Of a stretch of 64,000 nucleotides of DNA, positions 36,258 through 44,315 are shown one piece after another. The stretch comes from an uncultured Oscillospiraceae bacterium (lineage in GTDB: Bacteria > Bacillota > Clostridia > Oscillospirales > Acutalibacteraceae). Both the position numbers and the translations under genes were made by a program. Each line of letters opens with the position of its first letter. The stretch's first letter is position 1. The notes below the pieces were generated by a model that was given only the letters and a program-made list of their open reading frames with translations, was not told the origin of the DNA and ran no database searches. Where the stretch lies: the NCBI GenBank assembly GCA_905192745.1, contig CAJJLZ010000007.1, positions 1 to 64,000 of the forward strand. The letters run 5' to 3'.

Positions 36258-36998
36258 TCATCCCGCCGTTGTGGCGGCGGTCTTGACATCCCGGCCGATC
36301 GCTTCCACCGGATTTACATAGTCGTCGTTCACCAGAATTTCCAGATGCAGATGGGCGCCCTCGTCCCGTTCACAAGGAATGTCGGTCAGTGTGCCGATGG
36401 CTTCGCCCACCTTCACCGTCTGCCCGGCTTTCCGCCCGCCGGCATCCAGCCCGCAATAGCGGGAATGAATGCCGAAGCCGTGGTCGATGGTAACTACTTT
36501 TCCCCAGAGCGCATCCTCTTCCACCTTGAGGATGGTACCGTCGGCCAGCGCTTTTACCGTCTGGCCGGTTTCTCCCTTGAAATCCACTCCATTATGGACG
36601 CGCCAGTCGTTCATGGTTTCGGAATACGCCGGTTTTCCGTCGCTGTACCCTTTGGTCACTTCATTGGTCAGCGGAAGGACAAACAGGTCCGCCGGCGCGC
36701 CGGTGGCGGCTCCGGTATCCACCGTGGGGGCCGCCGTGGTGGTTGTGGTCGGCGTTGTCGTCGTGCGCCGGTCGTCCGGCACATTGGTGACCACCTGTCC
36801 CACCGGCCGGGAAGGGGCGGTGGTGGATGCCGCCGGACTGCCCGACGATTCGTTGCCCTTGGTGGACAGCCCGGGCGTGTTCATAAAGGTAACGACCGCC
36901 ACGCCGCCTACGGCGACCAGACAGAGCGCCAGTGCAAGGTAAAAGCCTTTCCAGCCGGCTTTCCGGCCGCTTTTCTTATCGAAATTGATGTGTCCCAT
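36258..36998 (-). CDS. M23 (LytM) metallopeptidase, membrane-anchored, possibly SpoIIQ-like
   Basis: 246 residues: cytoplasmic start, one membrane helix (~17-38), a Thr/Pro/Ala-rich linker (~53-105) and a LytM domain. Zinc and catalytic residues look intact: H135 and D139 in VHNGVDFKG, H216 and H218 in HLHLEI. Family members cut peptide cross-links in peptidoglycan. The topology and a sporulating host also fit SpoIIQ, the forespore membrane protein that docks with SpoIIIAH; clostridial SpoIIQ often keeps the metal site. GGAGG is 7 nt before the ATG. A weak forespore-type promoter candidate lies upstream, but identity as SpoIIQ is not proved. Confidence 0.88.
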   Translation of the reverse strand: MGHINFDKKSGRKAGWKGFYLALALCLVAVGGVAVVTFMNTPGLSTKGNESSGSPAASTTAPSRPVGQVVTNVPDDRRTTTTPTTTTTAAPTVDTGAATGAPADLFVLPLTNEVTKGYSDGKPAYSETMNDWRVHNGVDFKGETGQTVKALADGTILKVEEDALWGKVVTIDHGFGIHSRYCGLDAGGRKAGQTVKVGEAIGTLTDIPCERDEGAHLHLEILVNDDYVNPVEAIGRDVKTAATTAG

Positions 36999-37302
36999 GG
37001 TGTTCCTCCATTTCCGGAGACGGCCGCGGACGAATCCGCCGGGACCGTACATACCCGATCAATTGATGGTAGTATTTTTGACCGAATTGCCGCCGATATG
37101 CCCGCCGCCAAAAATTTTTCTTTGGATAAATTCGGAGAAAAGCCGGAAGGGAGGAAGAAAAGAGCGGGAAACCCGGGCGGAAAACCGGGATGGAAAATCG
37201 GGACGGAAAGGATTATACTATTCCTATAATGCTTGCCGCCGCGCCGGGAACGTTCCTTCCGGGCGGACGGCGCCGAAAAACCGAAGGTAAGGAGAAGCAC
37301 GC

Positions 37303-38334
37303 ATGATCCGTTACGCTGTCGTGGGCACCGGCTGGATTGCCGATGCGTTTATCGAAGGAGCCGCCCTTGCGGGCGGGCTGCGTCTCGCGTCCGTTTATTC
37401 CCGCCGGGAGGAAACCGGGTGCGCTTTCGCCCAAAAATACGGGGACATCCCGGTCTGGACCGACTTGGAGGCGCTGGCCGCGTCAAAGGAGATCGACGCC
37501 GTTTACATCGCCAGCCCCAATGTCCTGCACTACCCGCAAAGCCGCTTGTTTCTGGAGCACGGCAAGCATGTGCTTTGTGAAAAGCCGATCACCGTAACCG
37601 CCCGCCAGCTCCGGGAGCTTTCCGCCCTGGCGGCGGAACGGGAGCTGGTATATCTGGAAGCGATCATGATGCGGCATCTTCCCGCCCGGACCGTGCTGAA
37701 GGAAGCGGCCGGACGGCTGGGGACCATCCGCAGCGCCCGGTTTGATTTTTCCCAGCTTTCCTCCAAATATGCCGCCCTGCGGGCGGGTGGACTGCCGAAC
37801 ATCTTCAACCCCGCGATGGCGACCGGCGGCCTAATGGACCTCGGCATCTACTGCGTCTATCCCGCCCTCGACCTGTTCGGCCGGCCGGAACGGATCGACG
37901 GGACGGCGGTATTCCTCGAAAGCGGCGCAGACGCCGCGGGGAGCTGCCAGCTTCGGTATCCCGATAAGGTGGTAACGCTCACCTATTCCAAAACCGCCCA
38001 AAGCCGGATCGGCTCCGAAATTCTGGGCGACGAGGGGACGCTTGTGATCGATTCGATCTCCCAGCTGACGGGGATGCGGCTCATCCGGCCGGACGGGACG
38101 GAGGAACGGCTGATCGGCGAGCGTTCCAAGGCGGAGCTGATGAGCGGCGAGGCCGCGGCTTTCCGCCGGTTTATCGAAACCCATGCCGCGGTCGCCGGTG
38201 CGGAATCCGCCGCGCGGTCCGATTATGCGGACGCTGCTGCCCTTTCTCTGGCGGTGTGCGAAACGATGGAGGCGATCCGGCAAAACGCCGGCATCCGTTT
38301 CGCCGACGACGCCCCGGAGGTTTCCGGCCGATAA
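37303..38334 (+). CDS. Gfo/Idh/MocA family NAD(P)-dependent oxidoreductase
   Basis: 343 residues. Rossmann start VVGTGWIADAFIEGA, the family lysine in CEKPIT (residues ~91-96), and a C-terminal alpha/beta substrate domain with GGLMDLGIYCVYP. These enzymes oxidise or reduce sugars, inositols or dihydrodiols with NAD(P); the substrate cannot be told from sequence. AAGGAG is 9 nt before the ATG. A plausible promoter (TGGAAA-17-TATACT, 37191-37219) lies upstream. Monocistronic, with a strong terminator. Confidence 0.9.
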   Translation: MIRYAVVGTGWIADAFIEGAALAGGLRLASVYSRREETGCAFAQKYGDIPVWTDLEALAASKEIDAVYIASPNVLHYPQSRLFLEHGKHVLCEKPITVTARQLRELSALAAERELVYLEAIMMRHLPARTVLKEAAGRLGTIRSARFDFSQLSSKYAALRAGGLPNIFNPAMATGGLMDLGIYCVYPALDLFGRPERIDGTAVFLESGADAAGSCQLRYPDKVVTLTYSKTAQSRIGSEILGDEGTLVIDSISQLTGMRLIRPDGTEERLIGERSKAELMSGEAAAFRRFIETHAAVAGAESAARSDYADAAALSLAVCETMEAIRQNAGIRFADDAPEVSGR

Positions 38335-38376
38335 AAAGAAGGGGGCTTGGGATAACGGACATTCCCCCCGAACAGC

Positions 38377-38420
38377 GGAAAGCGGCCCTCTGATTTTCTC
38401 AGAGGGCCGCTTTCCATTTT
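38377..38420. terminator. Bidirectional terminator, perfect 17-bp stem
   Basis: GGAAAGCGGCCCTCTGA, loop TTTTC, complement, then ATTTT. It lies between the convergent oxidoreductase and superoxide reductase genes. Confidence 0.88.
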
Positions 38421-38434
38421 ACAGAGTCAAAAAA

Positions 38435-38824
38435 TTACCGTTCGGTTTTCCACAGGCCGTGCAGATTGCAGTAGGCATAGGCAGCGATCACCTCGTCGTC
38501 CTCCAGCAGGAAGACGGCTTCCGGCGCTTCGCCCGGAGAAAGCGCCTTGCGCTGTCCTCCCCGGTCGGTCTCCAGATAAATCCACTCGATGAAATGCTCC
38601 TCCGTCATGGGATGGAGGACGCTGCTGATCGTAACGGTCACCCGGCTGCCTTCCTGCTTGATGACCGGCTGGTGCTTCTCGGTGACGCCGTTTGCGTTCG
38701 GAACCAGTTCCTCCATCGGTTCCCCACAGCAGACCATGGGGACGCCGGCATTGCGGACCAGACCGACCAGATTGCCGCAGTGGCGGCAGATGAAAAAGCG
38801 CTGTTCCTGACGTTCTTTGTTCAT
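38435..38824 (-). CDS. dfx: Desulfoferrodoxin-type superoxide reductase (two-iron)
   Basis: 129 residues. The N-terminal desulforedoxin domain has Fe ligands C13, C16, C32, C33 (CRHC and CC). The SOR domain has H51, H71, H77, C119 and H122, the His4Cys centre that reduces superoxide to peroxide without making oxygen. E49 and K50 (EKH) match the conserved Glu-Lys next to the active site. A typical oxygen-defence enzyme of strict anaerobes; electrons come from rubredoxin. The start at 38824 has AAAGGAG 9 nt upstream; the longer frame to 38869 is not needed. Confidence 0.95.
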   Translation of the reverse strand: MNKERQEQRFFICRHCGNLVGLVRNAGVPMVCCGEPMEELVPNANGVTEKHQPVIKQEGSRVTVTISSVLHPMTEEHFIEWIYLETDRGGQRKALSPGEAPEAVFLLEDDEVIAAYAYCNLHGLWKTER

Positions 38825-38948
38825 CCTTTTTCGCTCCTTTCGTCGCCCCCGATACGAGGGCGCGGACACCGGTTATTTTATCCCGTTTCCGGGAGACTGC
38901 CCCTGAATAAAACTGGAAAACCATAAAGAACCAATCCGAAGAGCCGCT

Positions 38949-40151
38949 TTATTCCGTCAGCCGCGCGGCGATCGCGTCGAGGAACTCGAAGGTGTTGACG
39001 CCCTTCTTCTCGGAAAGGGTGGACATATTCACGAGATCCTTCGTCATGACGCCGCCCTCGATGGTGTCGATGGTCGCCTTCTCCAGCCGGTCGGCAAACG
39101 CCGCGAGATCGGCCAGACCGTCCAGCTCCGCCCGTTTGCGCAGCGCGCCCGACCAGGCGAAGATGGTCGCCACCGCGTTGGTGGAAGTTTCCTCCCCCTT
39201 CAGATGGCGGTAATAATGGCGGGTGACGGTGCCGTGCGCCGCCTCGTATTCGTAATTTCCGTCCGGAGACACCAGCACGCTGGTCATCATGGAAAGGGAA
39301 CCGAACGCGGTGGCGAGCATATCGCTCATCACATCGCCGTCGTAGTTCTTGCAGGCCCAGACAAAGCCCCCCTCCGACCGGATGACGCGGGCCACCGCGT
39401 CGTCGATCAGGGTGTAGAAATACCCGATGCCGGCCTCCTCAAACGGCGCCTTATAGTCCTTCTCATACACCTCGGCAAAAATGTCCTTGAACCGATGGTC
39501 GTAGGTTTTGGAGATGGTATCCTTGGTGGAGAACCACAGGTCCTGCTTCACCGACAGGGCGTAGCTGAAGCAGGAGCGGGCAAAGCTCTCGATGGATTTG
39601 TCGGTGTTGTGCATCCCCATCACCACGCCCGCGCCGGTAAAGGTATGGATCAGCTGGCGGCGTTCGTTCCCCTCGGCGTCGGTAATCACCAGCTCCGCCT
39701 TCGCGGGGCCGGGAACAAACATCTCGCTGTTTTTATAGATATCGCCGTACGCGTGACGGGCGATGGTAATCGGTTTTTTCCAGGTGGAAACGGTCGGCTC
39801 CACCCCTTTGACAATGATGGGGGCGCGGAACACCGTGCCGTCCAGAATGGCGCGGATGGTGCCGTTCGGGCTTTTCCACATCTGCTTGAGCTTGTATTCC
39901 TCCACCCGCTGGGCGTTGGGGGTGATGGTGGCGCACTTCACGCCGACGCCGTACTTTTTGATCGCGTTCGCGGCGTCCACCGTCACCTGGTCGTCGGTCT
40001 GATCCCGGTAAGGCAGACCGAGATCGTAATACTCGGTTTTCAGCTCCACAAACGGGTTCAGGAGCTTTTCCTTGATCTCCTTCCAGAGGACGCGGGTCAT
40101 CTCGTCCCCGTCCATTTCCACGAGCGGCGTGGTCATCGCAATTTTTTTCAT
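38949..40151 (-). CDS. icd: NADP-dependent isocitrate dehydrogenase, eukaryotic-like type
   Basis: 400 residues, starting KIAMTTPLVEMDGDEMTRVL as in the dimeric type II enzymes shared by eukaryotes and some Clostridia, Bifidobacteria and Bacteroidetes. Substrate motifs are WKSPNGTIRAILDGTVFR, YFYTLIDDAVARV and ACKNYDGDVMSD (metal-binding Asp residues), then YEYEAAHGTVTRHY. It converts isocitrate to 2-oxoglutarate with NADPH production, probably for glutamate synthesis in an incomplete TCA path. GAGGGA precedes the ATG. The promoter is at 40243-40272, back to back with that of the kinase-like gene. Confidence 0.95.
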   Translation of the reverse strand: MKKIAMTTPLVEMDGDEMTRVLWKEIKEKLLNPFVELKTEYYDLGLPYRDQTDDQVTVDAANAIKKYGVGVKCATITPNAQRVEEYKLKQMWKSPNGTIRAILDGTVFRAPIIVKGVEPTVSTWKKPITIARHAYGDIYKNSEMFVPGPAKAELVITDAEGNERRQLIHTFTGAGVVMGMHNTDKSIESFARSCFSYALSVKQDLWFSTKDTISKTYDHRFKDIFAEVYEKDYKAPFEEAGIGYFYTLIDDAVARVIRSEGGFVWACKNYDGDVMSDMLATAFGSLSMMTSVLVSPDGNYEYEAAHGTVTRHYYRHLKGEETSTNAVATIFAWSGALRKRAELDGLADLAAFADRLEKATIDTIEGGVMTKDLVNMSTLSEKKGVNTFEFLDAIAARLTE

Positions 40152-40242
40152 CCGTCCGATCCCTCATTTCCGTCAAATGCTTCCGGGAACACCCGCCGCG
40201 CCGGCGGCCGCGGCATCTCCCTATACTATTTATTACAGGATA

Positions 40243-40272
40243 AGTATACCATACAAAGGCACCCCGGCGCAA
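40243..40272 (-). promoter_or_regulatory. Likely icd promoter
   Basis: Minus strand TTGCGC, 18 bp, TATACT. Confidence 0.5.
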
Positions 40273-40327
40273 TCGCCGGAGGGCAGAAATCCGGCGGTGA
40301 AAAAAGCCGGAAGCACTTTCCCTTTTA

Positions 40328-40356
40328 TTGACAAAAATCGTAATTCGATATATAGT
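40328..40356 (+). promoter_or_regulatory. Promoter of the cytidylate-kinase-like gene
   Basis: TTGACA, 17 bp, TATAGT; predicted leader about 45 nt. Confidence 0.85.
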
Positions 40357-40407
40357 ATTCTTATATAAAAGGGATGAAAAGCGCCCTGCATTAAGGAGGT
40401 CACCCGG

Positions 40408-41034
40408 ATGAAAGAATATCCCATTATCACCATCAGCCGCGAATATGGCAGCGGCGGCCGCATTATCGGAAAGCATTTGGCGGAAGAGCTGGGGCTGCCC
40501 TTTTACGATAAGGAACTGATTACCCGCGCCGCCGCCGACAGCGGCCTCAGCCCCGAAGTGCTGGAACAGGCGGAGGATCATACCCCCAGCAGTCTGCTTT
40601 ACACCCTTTCCACCGGGAACGGGCTGGCCGGGCTGATGGGCGGCGTGGGAATGCCGCTGGGGGATCAGCTTTTCCTCGCTCAGTTCGACGCGATCCGGAA
40701 AATCGCGGGCGAGGGCCCCTGTGTTATTGTCGGCCGCTGTGCAAATTATGTGCTGAAGGACCGCCCCGGCGCGATCCACTTCTTCATTCACGCCGATATC
40801 GAAAGCCGGATCGCCCGGATCACGAAGGAATACGGCGTGCCGGAAAAGGAAGCGGAAGCCAAGATCGCCAAAACCGACAAGCGGCGCGCCACCTATTATA
40901 ACCATTATACCTCCGTTAAATGGGGTCAGGCGCGGAATTATCACCTGTCGGTGGACAGCGCCGCACTGGGGGTGGAACGCACCGCCCGGCTGCTGAAGGC
41001 GTTTGTGACCGCCTATCGGGAAGAGCACGACTGA
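40408..41034 (+). CDS. Cytidylate kinase-like family protein
   Basis: 208 residues. The P-loop region is ITISREYGSGGRIIGKHLAE, which differs from classic GxxGxGKS kinases but is typical of the Cmk-like family found widely in gut Clostridia. It is followed by GPCVIVGRCANYVL and a lid-like RIARITKEYGV, then KTDKRRATYYNHYT. True cytidylate kinase phosphorylates CMP and dCMP; the substrate of this subfamily is not established. Perfect AAGGAGG 7 nt before the ATG and a near-consensus promoter suggest good expression. It lies upstream of rplU but has its own unit. Confidence 0.88.
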   Translation: MKEYPIITISREYGSGGRIIGKHLAEELGLPFYDKELITRAAADSGLSPEVLEQAEDHTPSSLLYTLSTGNGLAGLMGGVGMPLGDQLFLAQFDAIRKIAGEGPCVIVGRCANYVLKDRPGAIHFFIHADIESRIARITKEYGVPEKEAEAKIAKTDKRRATYYNHYTSVKWGQARNYHLSVDSAALGVERTARLLKAFVTAYREEHD

Positions 41035-41125
41035 TGAACCGGACGGGCGACGCGGCTCCGACGCGGAAATTGTAATTTATCCGCGGATTTGAAGAAAAAG
41101 CACCGGATTTTCCGTCCCCGGATGC

Positions 41126-41154
41126 TTGACAGGGCGGGAAAACCATGGTAAAAT
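41126..41154 (+). promoter_or_regulatory. Promoter of the rplU-prp-rpmA operon
   Basis: TTGACA, 17 bp, TAAAAT; the -35 box is exact. Confidence 0.88.
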
Positions 41155-41160
41155 AGCGGT

Positions 41161-41260
41161 TGCCGCATGCCCCGGGCTCCTTAAGCGGACAAACCGGTTC
41201 CCGGTTTTCTCCCGCCTTCCGGCAGCGAGTCTGAAGAAAAAGGCAGGTGCCTCAACAATC
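41161..41260 (+). promoter_or_regulatory. Putative L21 leader RNA
   Basis: About 100 nt of untranslated leader with pairing potential (for example AACCGG/CCGGTT and GGCA/TGCC next to the start codon). Firmicutes rplU genes often carry an autoregulatory L21 leader here; this assignment is by position, and I could not verify the consensus fold. Confidence 0.35.
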
Positions 41261-41608
41261 ATGTACGCCATCATTGAAACCGGCGGCAAACAGTACAAGG
41301 TGGAGAACGGCGACGTTCTGTACATCGAAAAGCTGGATGCGGCCGAGGAATCCTCCGTCACGTTTGACAAAGTGGTTGCTCTGCACAATGACAAGGACCT
41401 GAAAACCGGCGCGCCCTACATCAAAGGCGCGAGCGTGGACGCCCGTGTGCTGAAGAACGGCAAGGGTAAGAAGATCACGGTTTTCACCTATCGTCCGAAG
41501 AAGGGCAGCAAGCGCAAGATGGGTCATCGTCAGCCCTACACCAAGGTGCAGATCGAAGCCGTCCATGCGAGAGCCCCCCGGGCCGCGAAGGCCGATGACG
41601 CGGAGTAA
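41261..41608 (+). CDS. rplU: 50S ribosomal protein L21
   Basis: 115 residues: MYAIIETGGKQYKVENGDVL at the start, VDARVLKNGKGKKITVFTYR, and the conserved KKGSKRKMGHRQPYT. A short Ala/Asp-rich tail follows the core. It binds 23S rRNA domain VI and contacts L20. First gene of the conserved rplU-prp-rpmA cluster. Although the frame is open upstream, the family start and the leader position fix ATG at 41261. Confidence 0.98.
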   Translation: MYAIIETGGKQYKVENGDVLYIEKLDAAEESSVTFDKVVALHNDKDLKTGAPYIKGASVDARVLKNGKGKKITVFTYRPKKGSKRKMGHRQPYTKVQIEAVHARAPRAAKADDAE

Positions 41609-41912
41609 ATTCTTCCGCAAGGGCGGTCTGCTGACCGGCTTCACCCTCTCCGGCCATGCCGGCGCGGGCGAAGAAGGCGAAGACATCGTATGCGCGGCGG
41701 TTTCCTCCGCAGCGTATATGACCGCGAACACCCTGACCGACGTGTATCATTTTCCCGCGGCGGTTTCCGTTTCGGACGGATTTCTCTCGGCGGAGTTGTC
41801 GGAGCAGGACGCGGAACGCTGCCGTCCCCTGATGGAAGGATTCCTTCTGCATTTGACGGGGCTGCAGGAACAGTATCCCCAACACATTCAAGTGATTATT
41901 ACGGAGGTGTAA
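41595..41912 (+). CDS. prp: Ribosomal-processing cysteine protease Prp
   Basis: 105 residues. The catalytic His21 is in SGHAGAGEEGEDIVC and Cys33 in IVCAAVSS, the Prp hallmark. Prp removes the N-terminal extension of L27 in Firmicutes; the extension is present in the next gene. The ATG at 41595 lies inside rplU (14-nt overlap) with no separate strong ribosome site, which suggests translational coupling. This dosage link between protease and substrate is conserved in the group. Confidence 0.95.
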   Translation: MTRSKFFRKGGLLTGFTLSGHAGAGEEGEDIVCAAVSSAAYMTANTLTDVYHFPAAVSVSDGFLSAELSEQDAERCRPLMEGFLLHLTGLQEQYPQHIQVIITEV

Positions 41913-41919
41913 GTTTCTT

Positions 41920-42201
41920 ATGCTGCAGATAAACATTCAGCTTTTCGCTCACAAAAAGGGCGTCGGCTCCACGAAAAACGGCCGTGATTCCGAGGCGAAG
42001 CGTCTGGGCGTGAAACGGGCGGACGGACAGTTCGTTCTGGCCGGCAATATTCTGGTGCGCCAGCGCGGCACCCACATTCATCCGGGCACGAACGTCGGCA
42101 TCGGTTCCGACGACACGCTGTTCGCTCTGGTGGACGGAAAGGTCCGCTTCGAGCGCGTCGGCAAGGACCGCAAGCGCGTGAGCGTTTACGCCGAGCAGTA
42201 A
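41920..42201 (+). CDS. rpmA: 50S ribosomal protein L27 with cleavable extension
   Basis: 93 residues. The N-terminus MLQINIQLF-AHKKGVGSTKNG contains the Prp cleavage site between F9 and A10, after which the mature L27 begins. The rest matches L27 (NGRDSEAKRLGVKRADGQFV, then GTHIHPGTNVGIGSDDTLFA). The mature N-terminus reaches the peptidyl transferase centre, so cleavage is essential in species that carry the extension. GGAGGTG precedes the ATG by ~11 nt. A terminator follows. Confidence 0.98.
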   Translation: MLQINIQLFAHKKGVGSTKNGRDSEAKRLGVKRADGQFVLAGNILVRQRGTHIHPGTNVGIGSDDTLFALVDGKVRFERVGKDRKRVSVYAEQ

Positions 42202-42240
42202 AAAAGCCATGGATTCCGCCCCGGACAATGTGGCGGAGTT

Positions 42241-42274
42241 ATCCCCGCCGCGGAATCACGGCGGGGATTTTTTT
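42241..42274 (+). terminator. Terminator after rpmA
   Basis: ATCCCCGCCG/CGGCGGGGAT, 8-nt loop, followed by seven T. Confidence 0.88.
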
Positions 42275-42375
42275 ATCGCCGCCGGAGATACTGGGAATGC
42301 GGGGAAGCGCGGCGGAAAGCGGCGCGCGGTATTCCGAAACGAAAAGCAACCCTATAACGGAAAAGAGGTCGGCCC

Positions 42376-43647
42376 ATGTTTGTCGATATCGCAACCATCA
42401 AGGTAAAAGCCGGGGACGGAGGGAACGGCGCCGTCACCTTCCACCGGGAAAAATATGTGGCGGCCGGCGGCCCGGACGGCGGAGACGGCGGGCAGGGCGG
42501 CAATATCGTGTTCGTCCCCGACGACGGGATGAACACGCTGGTGGATTTCCGCTACCGCCGCAAATTCGCGGCGGAAAACGGACAGACGGGCGGCGCGAAA
42601 CGCTGTTTTGGAAAAAACGGCCGGGATGAAATCATCAAGGTTCCCCGCGGCACCCTGATCTATGATAATGAAACCGGGCGGCTGATGGCCGACATGTCGG
42701 GGGACGAACCCTTCACCGCCGCCAAAGGCGGACGGGGCGGCTGGGGAAACAGCCATTTCGCTACCCCGACCCGGCAGGTCCCCCGCTTCGCCAAGCCTGG
42801 CATTCCCGGCCAGGCGTTTGAGCTGCGGCTGGAGCTGAAGCTGCTGGCCGACGTGGGGCTGGTCGGCTTCCCGAACGTCGGGAAGTCCTCCCTGCTCTCG
42901 GTAGTCAGCGACGCAAAGCCGCAGGTCGCCAACTACCATTTCACCACCCTCTCCCCCGTGCTCGGCGTGGTCCGGGTAGCGGAGGGCGTCTCCTTCGTCA
43001 TGGCCGACATCCCCGGCGTGATCGAGGGGGCGAGCGAGGGCGTGGGACTGGGACATGAGTTCCTCCGCCATGTGGACCGCTGCCGTCTTCTCATCCATGT
43101 GGTGGACGTATCCGGCAGCGAAGGCCGGGACCCGCTGGAGGATCTGGAGGTCATCAACCGGGAGCTGGAAGCCTTCAGCCCCGCGCTGGCCTCCCGCCCC
43201 ATGATCGTAGCCGGAAACAAATGCGACCTGACCGACGACGAAACGGTGGAAGCCTTCGCCGCCGCCGTGCGGGAACGGGGCTACGAATTCTTCCCGCTGA
43301 TGGCGGCCATCGCCCACGGCACCGACGCGCTGGTCAAGCGCTGCGCCGAGCTGCTGCAGAAGCTCCCCCCCATCGCCCGCTACGAGCCGGAGCCGCCCGC
43401 CATGCCGGACGCGGATGCCCTGCGCGACCGCCGCTTCACAGTTTCCGAACAGGACGGCGTGTTCTTTGTGGAGGGGGACTGGCTGCTCGGCATCCTGCAG
43501 TCGGTCAACATGGACGATTACGAAAGTTTGCAGTATTTTCAGCGGGTCCTCCAGTCCAGCGGCATCATCGGCGCGCTGGTGGAGGCCGGCGTAACCGAAG
43601 GGGATACGGTCAGCATCTACGATTTTGAATTCGATTTCGTTCCCTGA
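42376..43647 (+). CDS. obgE: GTPase ObgE/CgtA
   Basis: 423 residues with all three domains: Gly-rich Obg fold (~1-157, with GDGGNGAVTFHREKYVAAGG), a GTPase domain (P-loop GFPNVGKSS, switch with YHFTTLSPVLG, DIPG, NKCD) and a C-terminal OCT domain (~345-423). It binds the 50S subunit and takes part in late ribosome assembly and stress or sporulation signalling. AAAGAGG is ~8 nt before the ATG. Linked to rplU-prp-rpmA as in most Firmicutes, though a terminator separates them, and followed by mrnC. Confidence 0.97.
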   Translation: MFVDIATIKVKAGDGGNGAVTFHREKYVAAGGPDGGDGGQGGNIVFVPDDGMNTLVDFRYRRKFAAENGQTGGAKRCFGKNGRDEIIKVPRGTLIYDNETGRLMADMSGDEPFTAAKGGRGGWGNSHFATPTRQVPRFAKPGIPGQAFELRLELKLLADVGLVGFPNVGKSSLLSVVSDAKPQVANYHFTTLSPVLGVVRVAEGVSFVMADIPGVIEGASEGVGLGHEFLRHVDRCRLLIHVVDVSGSEGRDPLEDLEVINRELEAFSPALASRPMIVAGNKCDLTDDETVEAFAAAVRERGYEFFPLMAAIAHGTDALVKRCAELLQKLPPIARYEPEPPAMPDADALRDRRFTVSEQDGVFFVEGDWLLGILQSVNMDDYESLQYFQRVLQSSGIIGALVEAGVTEGDTVSIYDFEFDFVP

Positions 43648-43706
43648 TACCGCCCTTCGTCCCCGTCAATATACGACGATTTTCCTATCAAAGAAGGTGA
43701 CATCCG

Positions 43707-44141
43707 ATGGATCGGCTGTATCCTCAGGAGGTGGACACCCGTTCCCTCTCTCCCCTGACCCTCGCGTTCGTAGGGGACGGCGTGTACGGGCTGATGGTGC
43801 GGGAACTGCTTGCCTGTCAGGCCAACCGCCCCAACGGTACGCTTCACCGGCTCTCCGTCTCCATGGTGCGGGCGGAAGCGCAGTCCGCCGCGATGGACGT
43901 GCTCCTTCCCCTCCTGACGGAGGAGGAGGAAGCGGTATTCCGCCGCGGGCGGAATGCCCACACCGCCCGGGCGGGCGGTGACTACCACCGGGCGACCGGG
44001 CTGGAGGCGCTGTTCGGCTACCTCTACCTTTCCGGCAGTATCGACCGCTGCCGGGAATTGTTCGCCGCCATCCATCCGCCGTTTTCCGCTGAAGAGGAAG
44101 GGAAAACGGACGGAACGACGGAAAGCGACAGAAACATATAG
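43707..44141 (+). CDS. mrnC: Mini-ribonuclease III
   Basis: 144 residues: an RNase III catalytic domain without a dsRNA-binding domain. The start PLTLAFVGDGVYGLMVRELL carries the catalytic acidic residues; the second motif ATGLEALFGYLYLSG carries the conserved Glu. In Bacillus it trims 23S rRNA precursor ends with help from L3. AAGAAGG precedes the ATG; it is 59 bp after obgE, and a strong terminator follows. The C-terminal ~15 residues are a polar tail. Confidence 0.94.
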   Translation: MDRLYPQEVDTRSLSPLTLAFVGDGVYGLMVRELLACQANRPNGTLHRLSVSMVRAEAQSAAMDVLLPLLTEEEEAVFRRGRNAHTARAGGDYHRATGLEALFGYLYLSGSIDRCRELFAAIHPPFSAEEEGKTDGTTESDRNI

Positions 44142-44150
44142 CGGATTAAG

Positions 44151-44187
44151 AAAAACGCTCTGCCCTTCTTTGCGGCAGAGCGTTTTT
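44151..44187 (+). terminator. Terminator after mrnC
   Basis: AAAAACGCTCTGCC/GGCAGAGCGTTTTT, perfect 14-bp stem, 9-nt loop. Confidence 0.9.
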
Positions 44188-44315
44188 CCATCTTACGGAG
44201 AAAACCGCGTCCCGCGAAAGCCGCGTTCCGCCCCGGTATTTCCGGAAAAATGGGAAAGACTATTCGACAGAGAAGCCCTTCGCGGCTTCGTATGCCCGGA
44301 AAGGCAGGAATTTTT

